A stretch of 64,000 bases of DNA from Anisus vortex (taxonomy: Eukaryota; Mollusca; Gastropoda; Planorbidae): the NCBI GenBank assembly GCA_949126835.1, contig OX421499.1, forward strand, positions 23,285,990-23,349,989, read 5' to 3'. The notes under the pieces were generated by a model. The model saw only the letters and a program-made list of their open reading frames with translations. It was not told where the DNA came from and searched no databases. Made by a program: the position numbers and the translations under genes. This document shows positions 32,361 to 44,104 of this stretch, piece by piece. Within the stretch, counting starts at the first letter, position 1, and each line of letters opens with the position of its first letter.

Positions 32361-33100
32361 GACGTTTGGGTGCCGCCAATTTGGCGCCGCTGTTTTGGCG
32401 CGGGATTTTTTGGCGCGATGGAATAAAAACGTATCACATCATTTAATAAAAGTATCTTAATAACTTCATTTGAGGAAAACAATATTTGTTTTTATATTTA
32501 AAGAAATAGTATCCATTTTAAGATTTTGATACAATTATATTCCAACTTAGGAATCACTACACAGTAACACTTGAATAAATATTGAAACGGTTACAGTAAT
32601 CCAATGAATATCAAAATCACTTAATGCGTGCATGGCAACTCACAATATATTTATTGAAATGAGGACAAAACCTTTATTAGTGACTTATATACAGTTGTCT
32701 TAACTGAAATTGCTTATTTGCCGCTCCCAATCTAGATAACGTCTACCAAATAATTATCTCTGATTTGTACGCATATTGTTGACTGGACGCGATGACCATC
32801 CTCATTACCATTCTAAATTTGTTTTAAGTTTCTTTTTATCGTTTTACTACCCACATAGTATTCTGAAACATCATTTGTTATCATTAATTCTATGACCATC
32901 TTGTCTAAGATTGACCCTGGTTTTAATCACTCCCAACTATTTTACAACAGTCAAGTTATTTGAAAAATGTGGCCACCGAGTTACTTCATGAACATGTGTA
33001 GTTATTAGAATTTTATTGAAAAACTAGCACGCGTAATTTTCGCATATAGGCCTAACGTTCTAGGTGTAGAGCAAAAAAACAACACAACAACAAACAACTT
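32360..33100. other. Interval without recognised features
   Basis: AT-rich sequence with a short GGCGC-rich patch at 32376-32420 (repeated TTTGGCGC). No ORF, repeat array or element end found. Confidence 0.4.
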
Positions 33101-33109
33101 CCCTATTAA

Positions 33110-34985
33110 GACGACATATATATAAATAGATAAGCATTTTATGCCCATAAATAGATACATAAGTCTTAATGCATGTATAAAAAATACACAGTTTTCTTCT
33201 TTATGTGCCAGGTCTGGAACAGACATCGGCGGTCATGACTCTCCATTCTTTCCTGTTAGCTTTTTGCAGAAAGTTATTATTACTTATGTTGTTGTTCGTG
33301 GCCCATTCGTTCAGGCTTTCTACATATGTTAGCCTTTGTCTTCCTCTGTCTCTCTTACCAGATATTTTCCCACACAAAGCCAGTCTTTCTATACCATTTT
33401 TCCTATAGATGTGTCCTAGAAATTTCATCTGTCTTTTCCTAATGGTGTTAATGAGTTCTCTTGAGGTACATGCTGTTTTCAACCCCTCTGCATTAGATTT
33501 CTTTTCAGTCCATGATATTCTCATCATCCTTCTTAGAAACCACATTTCTACTGCCTCCAATCTTTTCCTTGTTTCATTATCAATAGTCCAACATTCACAT
33601 CCATATAGAAGAACAGACCAAACATACCCCTTCAGTATGCGCATTTTGGTACATATTCTGATATTCCTGTTTTTCATGATACTGCTTAAGCTCATGAAAC
33701 TGTTTTTAGCTATTGCGATTCTTCTCTTTATTTCTTTGTTGCATTTGCCTTCCTGTGTTATTGTATAGCCTAAATACTGGAAAGAACTGATTTGCTTGAT
33801 GTTTTCACCTTCACTGGATAAAGAGCATCTTGGAGGTTGTGTTTTCTTAGAGATTACCATTACTTCGGTCTTACTGAGATTGAGTGTTAATCCTTTAAGT
33901 CGGCTCTCTTCTACCACCTTATTTAGAATAGTTTGCAGGGCACTTTCTGATTCTGCTATTAGTACTGTGTCATCTGCATATCTCAGATTATTTATATTCT
34001 TTCCTCCAACTTTAATACCATCTAGGTGTTCGATATTCCGGAGTATTATTTCACTGTAGATGTTGAAGAGGTCTGGTGATAAAACACATCCCTGTCTTAC
34101 TCCTCTCTTTATTGGTTTGAATGCACTTAACTCCCCTTCATATCTAATGGCAGCTTCTTGCTCCCAGTATAGATTTCTTATTATTCTGAGGTCTTTAACA
34201 TCTATGTCCAGATCTTGTAATATATTAAATAGATCTTGATGTTAGACTTTGTCAAATGTCTTAGAATAATCTATAAAGCATAGATACAGGTCTTTTTGCA
34301 TCTGGATGCATCTTTCAATTAACATAGATAAGGTGAAAATAGCATTTCTTGTGCTTTTATCTGCAATGAATCCAAACTGGGTTTCTGAAATTTCCGGACG
34401 GATTTTACTTCTTATTCTTTCCATGATTATTCTGAGGAGTATTTTTGTGACATGATTCATTAAGCTAATTGTTCTGTGTGATTCACACTCTGTTGCTCCA
34501 GGTTTCTTGGGGATTGTGATGAAAATTGATCTGCTTAAGCTTGAGGGGATCTTACCAGTATCATATATTTTGTTCACAAGTTGAGTTATTTCATTTATGC
34601 CTATTTCTCCCAATGCGTCATATATTTCCACTGGAATGTTGTCCGGCCCTGGGGCCCTACCATGTTTCATTTTCTTGATAGCATTCTCAACCTCGTCTTT
34701 TAATATTGGTGGGCCTTCAATATTTTTGGTTAAGCTTGGTTTTTCTTTCCTGTCATCATCAAATAGTTCCTCAATATATTCTGCCCATCTGCATAGTATG
34801 TCTTCTTTGTCTAACAGAATATTTCCTTCTTTTGATTTAATGCAGCTTGATTGTGTACCTTTTCTTTTCCCAGATATTTCTCGTATTTTCTCATGTACTA
34901 ACTTATTATTTTCAATCTTGCTGTTTTCCAGTTCTGCGCTTTGTTCATTAAGCCAGTTTTCTTTAGCTTTTTAAAAGTTTAATAG
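33110..34985 (-). pseudogene. Non-LTR retrotransposon ORF2 (RT to C-terminus), nearly open
   Basis: Reading leftward from 34974 the translation holds KMKHGRAPGPDNIPVE, ESHRTISLMNHVTKILLR, TQFGFIADKSTRNAIF and the FIDYSKTFDKV box. One stop follows (34242-34244). The same frame then continues with GVRQGCVLSPDLFNIY, the catalytic LRYADDTVL (YADD at 33969-33980), LLYGCECW, FLRRMMRISW and MKFLGHIYRKNGI to the end at 33201. This is reverse transcriptase of an RTE/Jockey-like clade; the endonuclease domain is missing. A single premature stop and intact catalytic box suggest fairly recent insertion and 5' truncation. Confidence 0.85.
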
Positions 34986-35074
34986 TCGTATATATGCATT
35001 AAAATACATCGTTTTAAATTATTATTATTTATTATTAGTTTCATTTATTATACAACCGAAAAATACACGGCAGC

Positions 35075-35232
35075 GCCAAAACGTCACTTACCGACTTTAC
35101 CCCAACTAAGGTCAGGTACCCATCAGAGCTCGGTAGACTCAGGGACACCCTCGAATCCAGGGAAAAAAATCCTAGTCGTCACCAGGATTCAAACCCAGGA
35201 CCTCCGATACGCTCGGCCAACGTGCCCCCAAA
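35075..35232 (-). mobile_element. SINE family 1, 5' half
   Basis: The plus strand carries CCCATCAGAGCTCGGTAGAC, AGGGACACCCTCGAATCC and GGATTCAAACCCAGGACC, the reverse complement of the SINE head and body. Confidence 0.8.
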
Positions 35233-35269
35233 TACGGACCTGTACCTGCTAAATACTGACCTGTTAAAG

Positions 35270-35500
35270 GGCTGTTGAAGCAGCTCATAAACGTTTATCT
35301 AGCCGTTGCATAATAGGATATTTTTTTGGCCAGCACAATGCTCAGCCGCCTTTACTTTTTTTTCAATTTAATGTCAGGTACTCATCAGAGTTGGGTAGAC
35401 TCATGAACATCATCCTTACAACATCAAAAAAAAATATACCCATCACCAGGATTCGAACCAAACCCCTTCGGTACGCCAACCGAGAGCATCCCAAATTTTA
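35270..35500 (-). mobile_element. SINE family 1 copy, left arm of the local inverted repeat
   Basis: GGCCAGCACAATGCTCAGCC, then CTCATCAGAGTTGGGTAGAC and GGATTCGAACC, in reverse-complement SINE order. Confidence 0.75.
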
Positions 35501-35784
35501 AATAGAATATCATCCAACATTGTGTTTTCTTTTAAAGCTAATACGATTCTATCGCTTTGATTTTCTTGCAGTATATAAAACTCGGGTACTTCGTGCAGTC
35601 ATGTGTTAACCCTTTCTATACGAACATCAAGAAATAAAACTACTGATGACTTTCTGTGATGGAAGGCTAGAGGACGCCAACGTTCATAGTATTTATTGTT
35701 TTAATGAATAAAATATTTATTTTCTAAATGTTTTGTTTGTAAATTGTATACGTTTATTTATTTGACTTGTTATCGTCGTCGTCG

Positions 35785-36150
35785 TTGGCATTTCACGTCT
35801 CGAGAGACGATCCATTTCCCTTGCAGGCCTTCATGTGGCTAAAGGGACCAATCCTGGACGTACAGGCACGGTCACAATGGCTGCAGATGAATGTAGCGGA
35901 GGGGACCACATTTTTCTCCACTGTCTTGTTCCTGGCGCGCTCCTCTCCCGCAAGCCTGGAAAATTAGTTGATTCCTCCTCTCCAGGTGGGCCTATCCTGC
36001 GCCTTGATCTCCCAATTGTTTGAGTCGATTTGGAGGCGCTTCATATCTCTTTTACAGACATCCGCAAATCTCAGTTTTAGACGTCCAGCAGGTCTCTGTC
36101 CCGAAGCTAATGTTCCATAAAGGATGTCCTGAGGAAGTCGACCCTGTAAC
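35785..36150 (-). pseudogene. Non-LTR retrotransposon C-terminal fragment with zinc-knuckle
   Basis: The minus-strand translation gives LPQDILYGTLASG, LRFADVCKRDMKRL and NNWEIKAQDRPTWR. It then gives a Cys/His cluster CSHCDRACTSRIGPFSHMKA-C near 35830-35895, the end typical of this LINE family. Decayed by frameshift between the two parts. Confidence 0.7.
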
Positions 36151-36394
36151 TTTCAGAATATTTGTAATAATACCCGTAATTGTAACATCTTCTCGCGCCT
36201 CAAACTAATTACTTGAGGTCACCGATTCACGAAGATAGATTGAACAACTTGGCAATTCTTGCTATTTAACGTAATCTATGTAGAAAACATAATTTCGATG
36301 ATATACAGTAAGACTTCGCTACACGCAAAGCTCGTAAAGTAAAGTTAATTTGATCGTGATTTTGTACTTAGTAAAGAATTAATAAAATGCAAAG

Positions 36395-36511
36395 ACGAAT
36401 TTATTTTCTATTACAAAATCTTAATTTTCACTTTTTATACTTTTCCCTACCCAGACTGGGCCCCGCGCAATTCATTTCGCATAGGGCTCGCAATTGTTAA
36501 GGCTGGCCCTG
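36395..36511. mobile_element. hAT element end, same family as 45721-47429
   Basis: The stretch TTTCTATTACAAAATCTTAA to GGCTGGCCCTG matches the right end of the hAT at 47310-47429. On the other strand the terminus is CAGGGCCAGCCTTAAC. Confidence 0.7.
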
Positions 36512-36924
36512 GTTTAAGCTATATACGTGTAATGGTGTTTCGGAAGTTTGTTTTTTATATCATGTTTATACACATATCTAAAATTACGTTGTATATTGCA
36601 TAGTATTTTTAATAATGTAACCAGCCCCTTTTTCCAAATCACTAGAACAAGTCAAATAAATAAAAGTATACAATTTACAAACAAAACATTTAGAAAATAA
36701 ATATTTTATTCATTAAAACAATAAATACTATGAACGTTGGCGTCCTCTAGCCTTCCATCACAGAAAGTCATCACTCATTTTATTTCTTGATGTTCGTATA
36801 GAAAGGGTTAACACATGACTGCTCCAAGTACCCGAGTTTTATGTGCTGCAAGAAAATCAAAGCGATAGAATCGTATTAGCTTTAAAAGAAAACACAATGT
36901 TGGATGATATTCTATTTAAAATTT

Positions 36925-37160
36925 GGGATGCTCTCGGTTGGCTTACTGAAGGTGTTGGGTTCGAACCCTGGTGATGGGTATGTTTTTTTTTTTGATGTTG
37001 TAAGAATGATGTTCATGAGTCTACCCAACTCTGATGAGTACTTGACATTAAGTTGAAAAAAAGTAAAGGCGGCTGAGCATTGTGCTGGCCAAACAAAAAA
37101 TATCCTATTATGCGAAGGCCAGACAAAACCTGTGAGAGCAGCTTCAACGGTCCTTTAAAA
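36925..37160 (+). mobile_element. SINE family 1 copy, right arm of the local inverted repeat
   Basis: GGTGTTGGGTTCGAACCC (B box), then TGAGTCTACCCAACTCTGAT and GGCGGCTGAGCATTGTGC. Confidence 0.75.
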
Positions 37161-37164
37161 TGTC

Positions 37165-37285
37165 CGTATTTAGCAGGTACAGGTCAGTATTTAGCAGGTA
37201 CAGGTCAGTATTTAGCAGGTACAGGTCAATATTTACAGGTGAGGTCAGTATTTACCAAGTACAGGTCAGTATTTAGCCTAGATCT
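37165..37285. repeat. TTTAGCAGGTACAGGTCAGTA tandem repeats 3' of G3
   Basis: About six 18-bp units (core TAGCAGGTACAGGTCAG), the inverted counterpart of the array 3' of G2. Confidence 0.85.
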
Positions 37286-37339
37286 TTCCATACCCTTTCA
37301 ATGTATTTTAAATAAAATATGATCTTACCTGTTATTGAA

Positions 37340-40300
37340 CTATTTGATAAAAGATTCTTGAATTATCGGTGGTGGTGGTTCATTCTCATCACTTTCCAGA
37401 CCTAAAAATTTTGAAATATTTATATCTATTACACACACATTCATATCGAATTATTAAATAGTTCAATCTATTAAACAAACACACATGCATGTTGAAGTAT
37501 TAAATAGTTCAATCTATTAAACAAACACACATGCTTGTTGAAGTATTAAATAGTTCAATCTATTAAACAAACACACATGCTTGTTGAAGTATTAAATAGT
37601 TCAATCTATTAAACAAACACACATGCTTGTTGAAGTATTAAATAGTTCAATCTATTAAACAAACACACATGCATGTTGAAGTATTAAATAGTTCAATCTA
37701 TTAAACAAACACACATACATGTTGAAGTATTAAATAGTTCAATCTATTAAACAAACACACATGCTTGTTGAAGTATTAAATAGTTCAATCTATTAAACAA
37801 ACACACATGCATGTTGAAGTATTAAATAGTTCAATCTATTAAACAAACACACATGCATGTTGAAGTATTAAATAGTTCAATCTATTAAACAAACACACAT
37901 GCATGTTGAAGTATTAAATAGTTCAATCTATTAAACAAACACACATACATGTTGAAGTATTAAATAGTTTGATCTATTACACACAAACATTTATATTGTT
38001 ATTGATTTTCTTTCAAAAAACTTCTGAACGTTTTTAAACAGTTTATAGAATTGAATAATTATTTTACTACACTTTTTTGACAACAAATTTGGAAAGTTCT
38101 TTTACTGTTGCGTTATTCCATCACCACAGGATTTAGTTTATTAGTGTTTCATTCGTTTCTCTACACGCTTATATAAAATAATATCTTATTGTGAATCGGA
38201 GCTCTAATCAAATATATTTCTGCATGTTCAGAAATGTTTTTATACATACAAAAAATATTACTGACTTGAATTCTAAAAGCTTGAATTTAATTAAACTAAG
38301 ACACTTTAGAGGCAAATTCATTAATGAGAGTGCCTACTCAAGACTTATGTATAAGTAAATTGACGTCTGGAATACGTACATACAGATGGTCAGCTTTCTG
38401 ACCACATAGACCGATGACTCTTAAGTCCAAGGCGTACCGCTAGAAAGGGATGGGTCGGGGGGGACTAGACATGCCACCAACTATAGTACATGCCGCATAA
38501 CATAACATAGGGTCTCCGCAGCCACATGAACTACACTTACATAATTCTTACAATTTTTATTGCGGTGGCCGTTTTAGAGATGGGCATATGCCCGGGGGCG
38601 ACACTTCTAGGGGGGGGGGGGACGGCAAATGTAGTCTAAATATAGTAAATATAGCACTAAACAAGCAGTTACAGTATCCAAGGGGGCGGCGCTGAAACCT
38701 TTGCCCTGGGGCGCTACATAAGCTTGTAAAGGCTCTGGCCAACACCTATAGTGCATGCCGCATAACATAACATAGGGTCTCCGCAGCCACATGCACTACA
38801 CTTATAACCTTTTTCCAATAAAATTTTTATTACGGTGGCCGTACTATTACAACTAATGTGGCCCTGCCATTACAATTACTGTGGTCCTACTATTATAATT
38901 ACTGTGGTAATACGTTAAGATTAATATGGCTCTACTATTACAATTACTGTGGCCCTACCATTACAATTACTGTGGTTCTACCATTACAATTACTGTGGCC
39001 CTACCATTACAATTACTGTGGTTCTACCATTACAATTACTGTGGCCCTACCATTAAGATTACTGTGGTCCTACCATTATAATTACTGTGACCCTACCATT
39101 ACAATTACTGTGGTCCTACCATTACAATTACTGTGGTCCTACCATTACAATTACTGTGGCCCTACCATTACAATTACTGTGGTCCTACCATTACAATTAC
39201 TATGGTCTACATTACAATTACTGATGCACTACCTTTTCAATTGCTGCGGCCTACATTACAATTAATGTGGCCATGCCTTACAACTATTGTGGCCATACCA
39301 ATACAATTACTGTGGCCCTACCATTACAATTACTGTGGCCCTATCATTACAATTACTGTGTCCCTACCATTATAATTACTGTGGCGTTACCATTAAAAAT
39401 ACTGTGGCCCTTCCATTACAATTACTGTAGCGCTACCATTAAAATTACTGTGGCCCTACCATAACAATTACTGTGGCCCTATCATTACAATTACCGTGGC
39501 CCTATCATTACAATTACTGTGGCCCTTCCATTACAATTAGCGAGGAGCTACCTTGCGTTTTCGTCAAGATCATGTGAACGACTAAGAAAGCGAAAGTTGC
39601 AATGACGATGCCGACCAGGAAAATGGATGTCCAAGCTATTGAACTTGAATCCTCTTCTATCTCCTTCTCTTTATGGTTGTTCTCATTGGTTACGTGGGTT
39701 ACCATCGATGACGTAGTGGTAGCCCGGGTAGTTATCGCTAAGAAAAAAAACATAAATGTTTCCCTTTTTTTTTTTGCTTTTAAAAGGAAAGAGAAAAAAA
39801 AAGCCACAGCACTTAATTAAAAGAGAAGTTCAATTATTGATAACATGGACTGGTAAGGGGAAACCACTGAAATAGATCAGATAGCGCCTCCATAATAAAT
39901 TTGCATATGCAAATTAAGGCTAGAACGGACTACACTATGTACGCTATTCACTTATACATGTAAGCGAATTATAGGAATTTAAAAATAAACACTTATAAAT
40001 ATAACAAATTCATACGATAAAAAGCCAGTAAAAGTCACTTTAAATGTATTTACAGGTGAGTCTTTAGGAACATTTAATTTTATAGATAAGTAAAAGCTAT
40101 GGGATTTTGGCATCAAGGATAATATAGTTTCCGGGCCTAATCCGTTCTTTGTATAGACCTGTGCGAAAGACATGGGTGAGTAGGTTGAATTAGTGTAGAA
40201 AGAAATAAAACGTGAGAAGGGGGTGGCGGTGGGGGAGAGGTCATCGAGAAAAAAGAAGAAAAACAAAGACGTATTATAGTATGTTAATTGACAGAGGGTC

Positions 40301-43300
40301 AAACAGAGTGACCGATAAATAGATAGACGGATGGATGGATAGAAGACTAGATGGATGGGTGGATGACTTGGCTTATCCATGGATCGATGGATTTTAGATG
40401 TTCTGGTAATTGCAGTGATACTGCTGTTCCACCTTGTGCGTAAATTGCATAAGATGTTGCACGCCCTAAAGAAAGACATCAAATTTGTGAATTCTGGAGC
40501 AGTTGATGTTTGGACGTGGCTTTCAGGTAGAAGAAATTATTCGATCAAAGCAAACACTTGAATATATTTTATATATATATCTATAGTTTAATAATCAAAA
40601 TGATAACAATTATTATTTAAATTAGTTTTCTTGGATAAAGGTAAATTGATCTTTCGGATTGCTTTTATACAGCTAGCTGACCACTTGCCAGTTCAACGGT
40701 CTTTAAATATAACTGTTCTTATTTACAAATGTTCAGATCGCTGTAAAAAAAATATACAACTGACCTACGGGTTTCACAATAAAGGTATTACTTGCATCAG
40801 AAAACTCGAGAGCCCTTTTCTTGTCGGCTACCTCCGCCGTAATGCAGGTCAGACTGAAGCCATTCGCCAACATTTGCTCATCGTTTATTTTAACTGTATC
40901 ACCACTAACGCTGAACTGCAATAAATACATAAATATTAGACTATACTCTTTAATATAAATATAGCGGACAAAAAAATTGATTATGTATAAACTAGAAATG
41001 AAAGTATACATAAAATGTAAATGTAAATAAATAGCAACCTAAAGAATAGAAATGTACAAACATGCAGATCTAAATGTAAAAAAATTAATATATTAAACAA
41101 TAAAAAGTTGATAAATGGTTATGTATAAAATGGAAATGCTCAAATTGAAAATGTAAGTAAAAGAAAGACAATTTATTGTTCTGTAAATTTTTTTACGTTT
41201 TCTTTTATTTTTACGGGTGTTGGTTGAGGTAGGGGAGAGTGAAATTAAAATGTGAAAAAAAGTGAGTGGCAAACATGATATTATTCTAGCTTGCTTCATG
41301 CGCCACCATTAGCAAACATGTTTATTATAGACTAGACGAGCAGAACATTACATCCAAAAATACTGAAATCATTTTTTTAAACCATAACCATTTTTTTTCT
41401 TTTAATCATATTTTTTACCTTTATAATTTTTCACCATTGTCATTTTCTCGCCTTATTATTTATTAACCTCATCATTTTTTTTCTGCTCAACCATTCTTTG
41501 ACCTTAATCAATTACAGTTAATCAAGTTTTCCTTAATAATTTTTACATTAAGTGTTTACCTAAATCATTTTTAACTTAAATATTTTTCTTATTTTATCCA
41601 TTTTAACATTAGGCATTTTATATGAATAATTTTAACCTAATAATTTGTTGCCTCAATGTTTTTCCCCCTAATGTCTTTCTCTTAATATATATTTTTTTTA
41701 CTTTGATCATTTTTTAGCTATGGGTAAAGACTAGGGGTAGTCCACCTTTTGATAATATTGTGCCAAAGTAGGTTTTCTATTCTTTTTTTTTAAATTTTTG
41801 TTTTTTGTTGTGTTTTGACTTTGGTTTTCAAAATTATTTGGTTAAGTGATAACGGTCAATTTATATAGAGCTTCTCTCAATGACATTGACTACGCAGACG
41901 ACAGAGCCCATCTATCCAGCAGACATCAAGTTATTCAAACAATGACAAGCAGTCTGAATGAGATAGCAAGCACCATAGACTATAGGACTCAGGGTTTGGC
42001 TTGTTTAAAATACAACAAACAAAACGACAATTACCCACGCATGCGACAAACGAATAGAGATAGCAAGCAAACGAACGCATAGATTTAACCTTTTTAGTGG
42101 GAGAGTAGCGAAGTTCACGGCCCTCCCCATCCTTCCACTTGACCACAAAACTCAGTCCGTGGTTTTCCGGCTTAGTCCTTGATTTGTGTAAGCACTTGAA
42201 CGTGTTATCCAGTCGTGAGATATCGGGTTTATCCGGTTTGCCTTAATTGGGGTGGAAGTAAATACAAACAAATAAACAAAACTGAAAGTAACATTTTTCG
42301 TCTTATTTTGTTTTGTCATTGTAGTTAATAGTGTCTGAGTAAGTACAGTTTGTAAGAATGTTGAGTGATTTGATGTCTTTTTTTTAAGAGTTATAGTAGT
42401 TTGAATGATTTGGTGTCTGATTTTAAGAGTTACAGAATGTTGAATGATTTGGTGTCTTATTTTAAGAGTTACAGAATGTTGAATGATTTGGTGTCTTATT
42501 TTAAGAGTTACAGAATGTTGAATGATTTGGTGTCTTATTTTAAGAGTTACAGAATGTTGAATGATTTTGTGTCTTAAGAGTAACAGAATGTTGAATGAAT
42601 CGGTGTCTTAAAAGTTATAGAATTTTGAATGATTTGGTGTCTTGAGAGTAACAGAATGTTTAATGAATCGGTGTCTTAAAAGTTATAGAATTTTGAATGA
42701 TTAGGTGTCTTCAGACTAACATAATTTTGAATGATTTGGTGTCTTCAGACTAACAGAATGTTGAATGAATTGATGTCTTAAGAGTAAAAGAATGTTGAAT
42801 GAATATGTGTCTTAAGGGTTACTGAATTTTGAATGATTTGGTGTTACAGAATGCTAAAAATTAATGAAATTGTGTCCAAAAATATGCTAACGCCTGCTTA
42901 ATTATAACTATTTAGGGTCTTTTTTTGCAGTAAAAAGCTTTATGATTATTCCTTTTAGAATGTTTAATTGCCGTGTATTCGGCGCTGTGTCCACAACTAA
43001 ATCAAATAAACACCTGCTTTAAGGCATCAATGTCCATCTCGCTCACTAATTACAAACATAAATGTTATGTCTCAAATTGTATTCAAACAAACAACACCTT
43101 ACCAACAACGAAAAGTATGGCCTCACAACCTTCAAATCGCTCCTTGCCCTTGGTGGTACAGTAATAGTGGCCGGCATTCTCCATCTGGGCACTCTTGATG
43201 GTGAACTTGGCTAGACCGGGCTGGACGACCAGATTGTGTGCTTTCGGTTTCCAGCTTTCCCAGAATATGTTTTCGCCGGTTTCACGGATGAGAAGTACAA

Positions 43301-43817
43301 CTTCCTTGGCGCCGTCGTATTTAGTGTACTCCACTATAATGAAATCATTGATGACTTTTGGGAGTTTGAAGGTTAACTCCACCTCGTCGTGTTCGTAACC
43401 ATACACTTTGCTGAATGAATTACTGGATACAGCTTTAACTATAAACGTGAGGAAAGGACCAAAACAAATTAAAAGCTTTGATGTCAAACATTTTGTATCT
43501 AGATTTTAACCTACTCGTGCTTTCTTGATTTTATTGTGACGCCATGCTGTACAATAATTTTTACTACACACACTTGTTGTCACTGTATATTGTTACTACA
43601 CATATTTGTTGATATTGTATAACTAAATACGTAAAAAAATACAACAAATAAATTCATATGAAAACAATAAGAAAAACCGAAATAGTTAAAAGCTAAATTC
43701 AGATGAAATCTAAAAAAAACCTCAAAAATTGTAAGAAAGCTGATTTCTTAAGAAAACTCACTTACTTGTCATTAACAAATAAAAGGCAACCCTTGTTAGA
43801 TTCAGCAACGTCAGCAT
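37340..43817 (-). CDS. G3: two-Ig-domain single-pass transmembrane protein, six coding exons, 310 aa
   Basis: Exons in coding order: 43817-43766 (leader MLTLLNLTRVAFYLLMT), 43432-43103 (Ig1), 42241-42090 and 40915-40765 (halves of Ig2), 39737-39552 (stalk, TM), 37401-37340 (tail, TAG). Phases 1,1,0,1,1; 933 nt in frame; all GT-AG. Ig1: VELTF in place of the B-strand Cys, then NAGHYYC and FEGC. Ig2: FKC and SLTC with VVKWKDG. The stalk is Thr-rich; TM is TSIFLVGIVIATFAFLVV; the tail is acidic with PPPP. It is the inverted duplicate of G2: exon 3 (42241-42090) differs at only a few bases, while Ig1 differs at roughly a quarter of residues. It lacks the giant palindrome but has a LINE RT scrap in the same intron. 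A conserved donor CAG|GTAAG lies 11 bases after the stop. Confidence 0.85.
37440..37970. repeat. 46-bp minisatellite, 11 copies
   Basis: Highly homogeneous units combining TTGAAGTATTAAATAGTTCA and ATCTATTAAACAAACACACA, in the last intron of G3. There are no unique spacers between units. Confidence 0.95.
38489..38838. repeat. ~85-bp direct repeats flanking a GC-rich insert
   Basis: ATGCCGCATAACATAACATA through TTTATTGCGGTGGCCG occurs at 38489-38572 and again at 38753-38838. In between are 180 bases with G-runs and GGGGGCGGCGCTG. Possibly a target duplication by unequal exchange or a composite element. Confidence 0.7.
38840..39540. repeat. ~23-bp minisatellite, about 30 units
   Basis: Units of ACCATTACAATTACTGTGG plus CCCT or TCCT type. 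Ends beside the G3 TM exon. Since 23 is not a multiple of 3, the apparent open frames here are artefacts. Confidence 0.95.
39979..40158 (-). other. Candidate alternative exon of G3
   Basis: Homologue of the G2 cassette. Acceptor CTTTCGCACAG. Joined to the previous exon in phase 1 it gives GLYKERIRPGNYIILDAKIP and a stop at 40099-40097. Joined in phase 0 after skipping, it gives a 59-residue frame starting VYTKNGLGPET. The 62-nt length to the first stop equals that in G2. Confidence 0.4.
40300..40740. other. Extra intron sequence specific to G3
   Basis: The intron before the cassette exon is 606 bp in G3 but 139 bp in G2. The extra piece includes GATGGATGGATGGATAG microsatellite. I see no exon or element ends. 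Confidence 0.4.
41865..41996 (+). pseudogene. LINE reverse-transcriptase scrap with YADD box
   Basis: Translation SLNDIDYADDRAHLSSRHQ (YADD at 41891-41902) matches the RT palm motif of non-LTR elements. Only about 44 codons remain. Inserted antisense in the G3 intron corresponding to the one holding the giant palindrome in G2. Confidence 0.7.
42350..42860. repeat. ~38-bp minisatellite, ~13 copies, in G3 intron 2
   Basis: Units with AATGTTGAATGATTTGGTGT then CTTATTTTAAGAGTTACAG. The matching G2 intron (9740-9850) has only two or three related units, so this array expanded after duplication. Confidence 0.9.
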
Positions 43818-43915
43818 GGCAACATCCACACTAGAGTACGCGATGCAGGTCTGAAATTTTCCTTCGTCCACATTCTAGTTCCAACATGAAGACACCTACC
43901 ATTGGTGTATTTCTC
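43818..43915 (-). promoter_or_regulatory. Conserved 5' flank / 5' UTR of G3
   Basis: The minus strand reads CTGCATCGCGTACTCTAG then TGTGGATGTTGCC before the ATG, nearly the same as upstream of G2. Confidence 0.5.
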
Positions 43916-43961
43916 TTAGTTCAAGTCGTGTTGTGAAAAAACAAAACAAATGGGATATACA

Positions 43962-44104
43962 CAGTGGCGTAGCTAGGGGAGGGGGGCGGGTCCAAATTCG
44001 AGTGTCGAGTTAAAGGAGTGTCCGAATTTTTTTTTCTCATGTCATAATGTCTAATGTGAAAATGCAGGGGCCAAGCACCCCGGGCCCCCACATCCCTGGC
44101 ACTG
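43962..44104. mobile_element. 143-bp hAT-type MITE with perfect 8-bp TSD
   Basis: Starts CAGTGGCGTAGC and ends CCTGGCACTG. Flanked by GATATACA on both sides (43954-43961, 44105-44112). The homologous site upstream of G2 (about 8665) lacks it and reads GTTATGCA in the reverse complement. Confidence 0.85.

Larger units (their letters stand above)
35230..37175. repeat. Local inverted repeat (arms 35230-35772 and 36646-37175)
   Basis: The left arm runs from the TAAATACTGACCTG repeats through a SINE to TTATTTGACTTGT. The right arm is its reverse complement with about 5% differences. The 870-bp spacer holds a LINE fragment and a hAT end. It is centred near 36.2 kb and is separate from the larger G2/G3 inversion. 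Confidence 0.8.

Noticed and set aside
37440..37970. Regular 46-bp repeats resembling a CRISPR array
   Set aside because: The units are head-to-tail without unique spacers, and the genome is eukaryotic.
38858..39464. Long open frames rich in repeated ITITVVLPLQLLW residues
   Set aside because: They are translations of the ~23-bp minisatellite in the G3 intron; the same holds for 26397-26741 and 61030-61510.
40379..40561. Small membrane-protein ORF (hydrophobic VLVIAVILLFHLV)
   Set aside because: Plus-strand frame inside the G3 intron with no homologue in the matching G2 intron, no flanking exons and microsatellite sequence just upstream.
41340..41700. Empty site of the giant palindrome in the G3 intron
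   Set aside because: The intron there is too diverged near the expected point; I could not find the TACGAA context, so no clean empty site is claimed.
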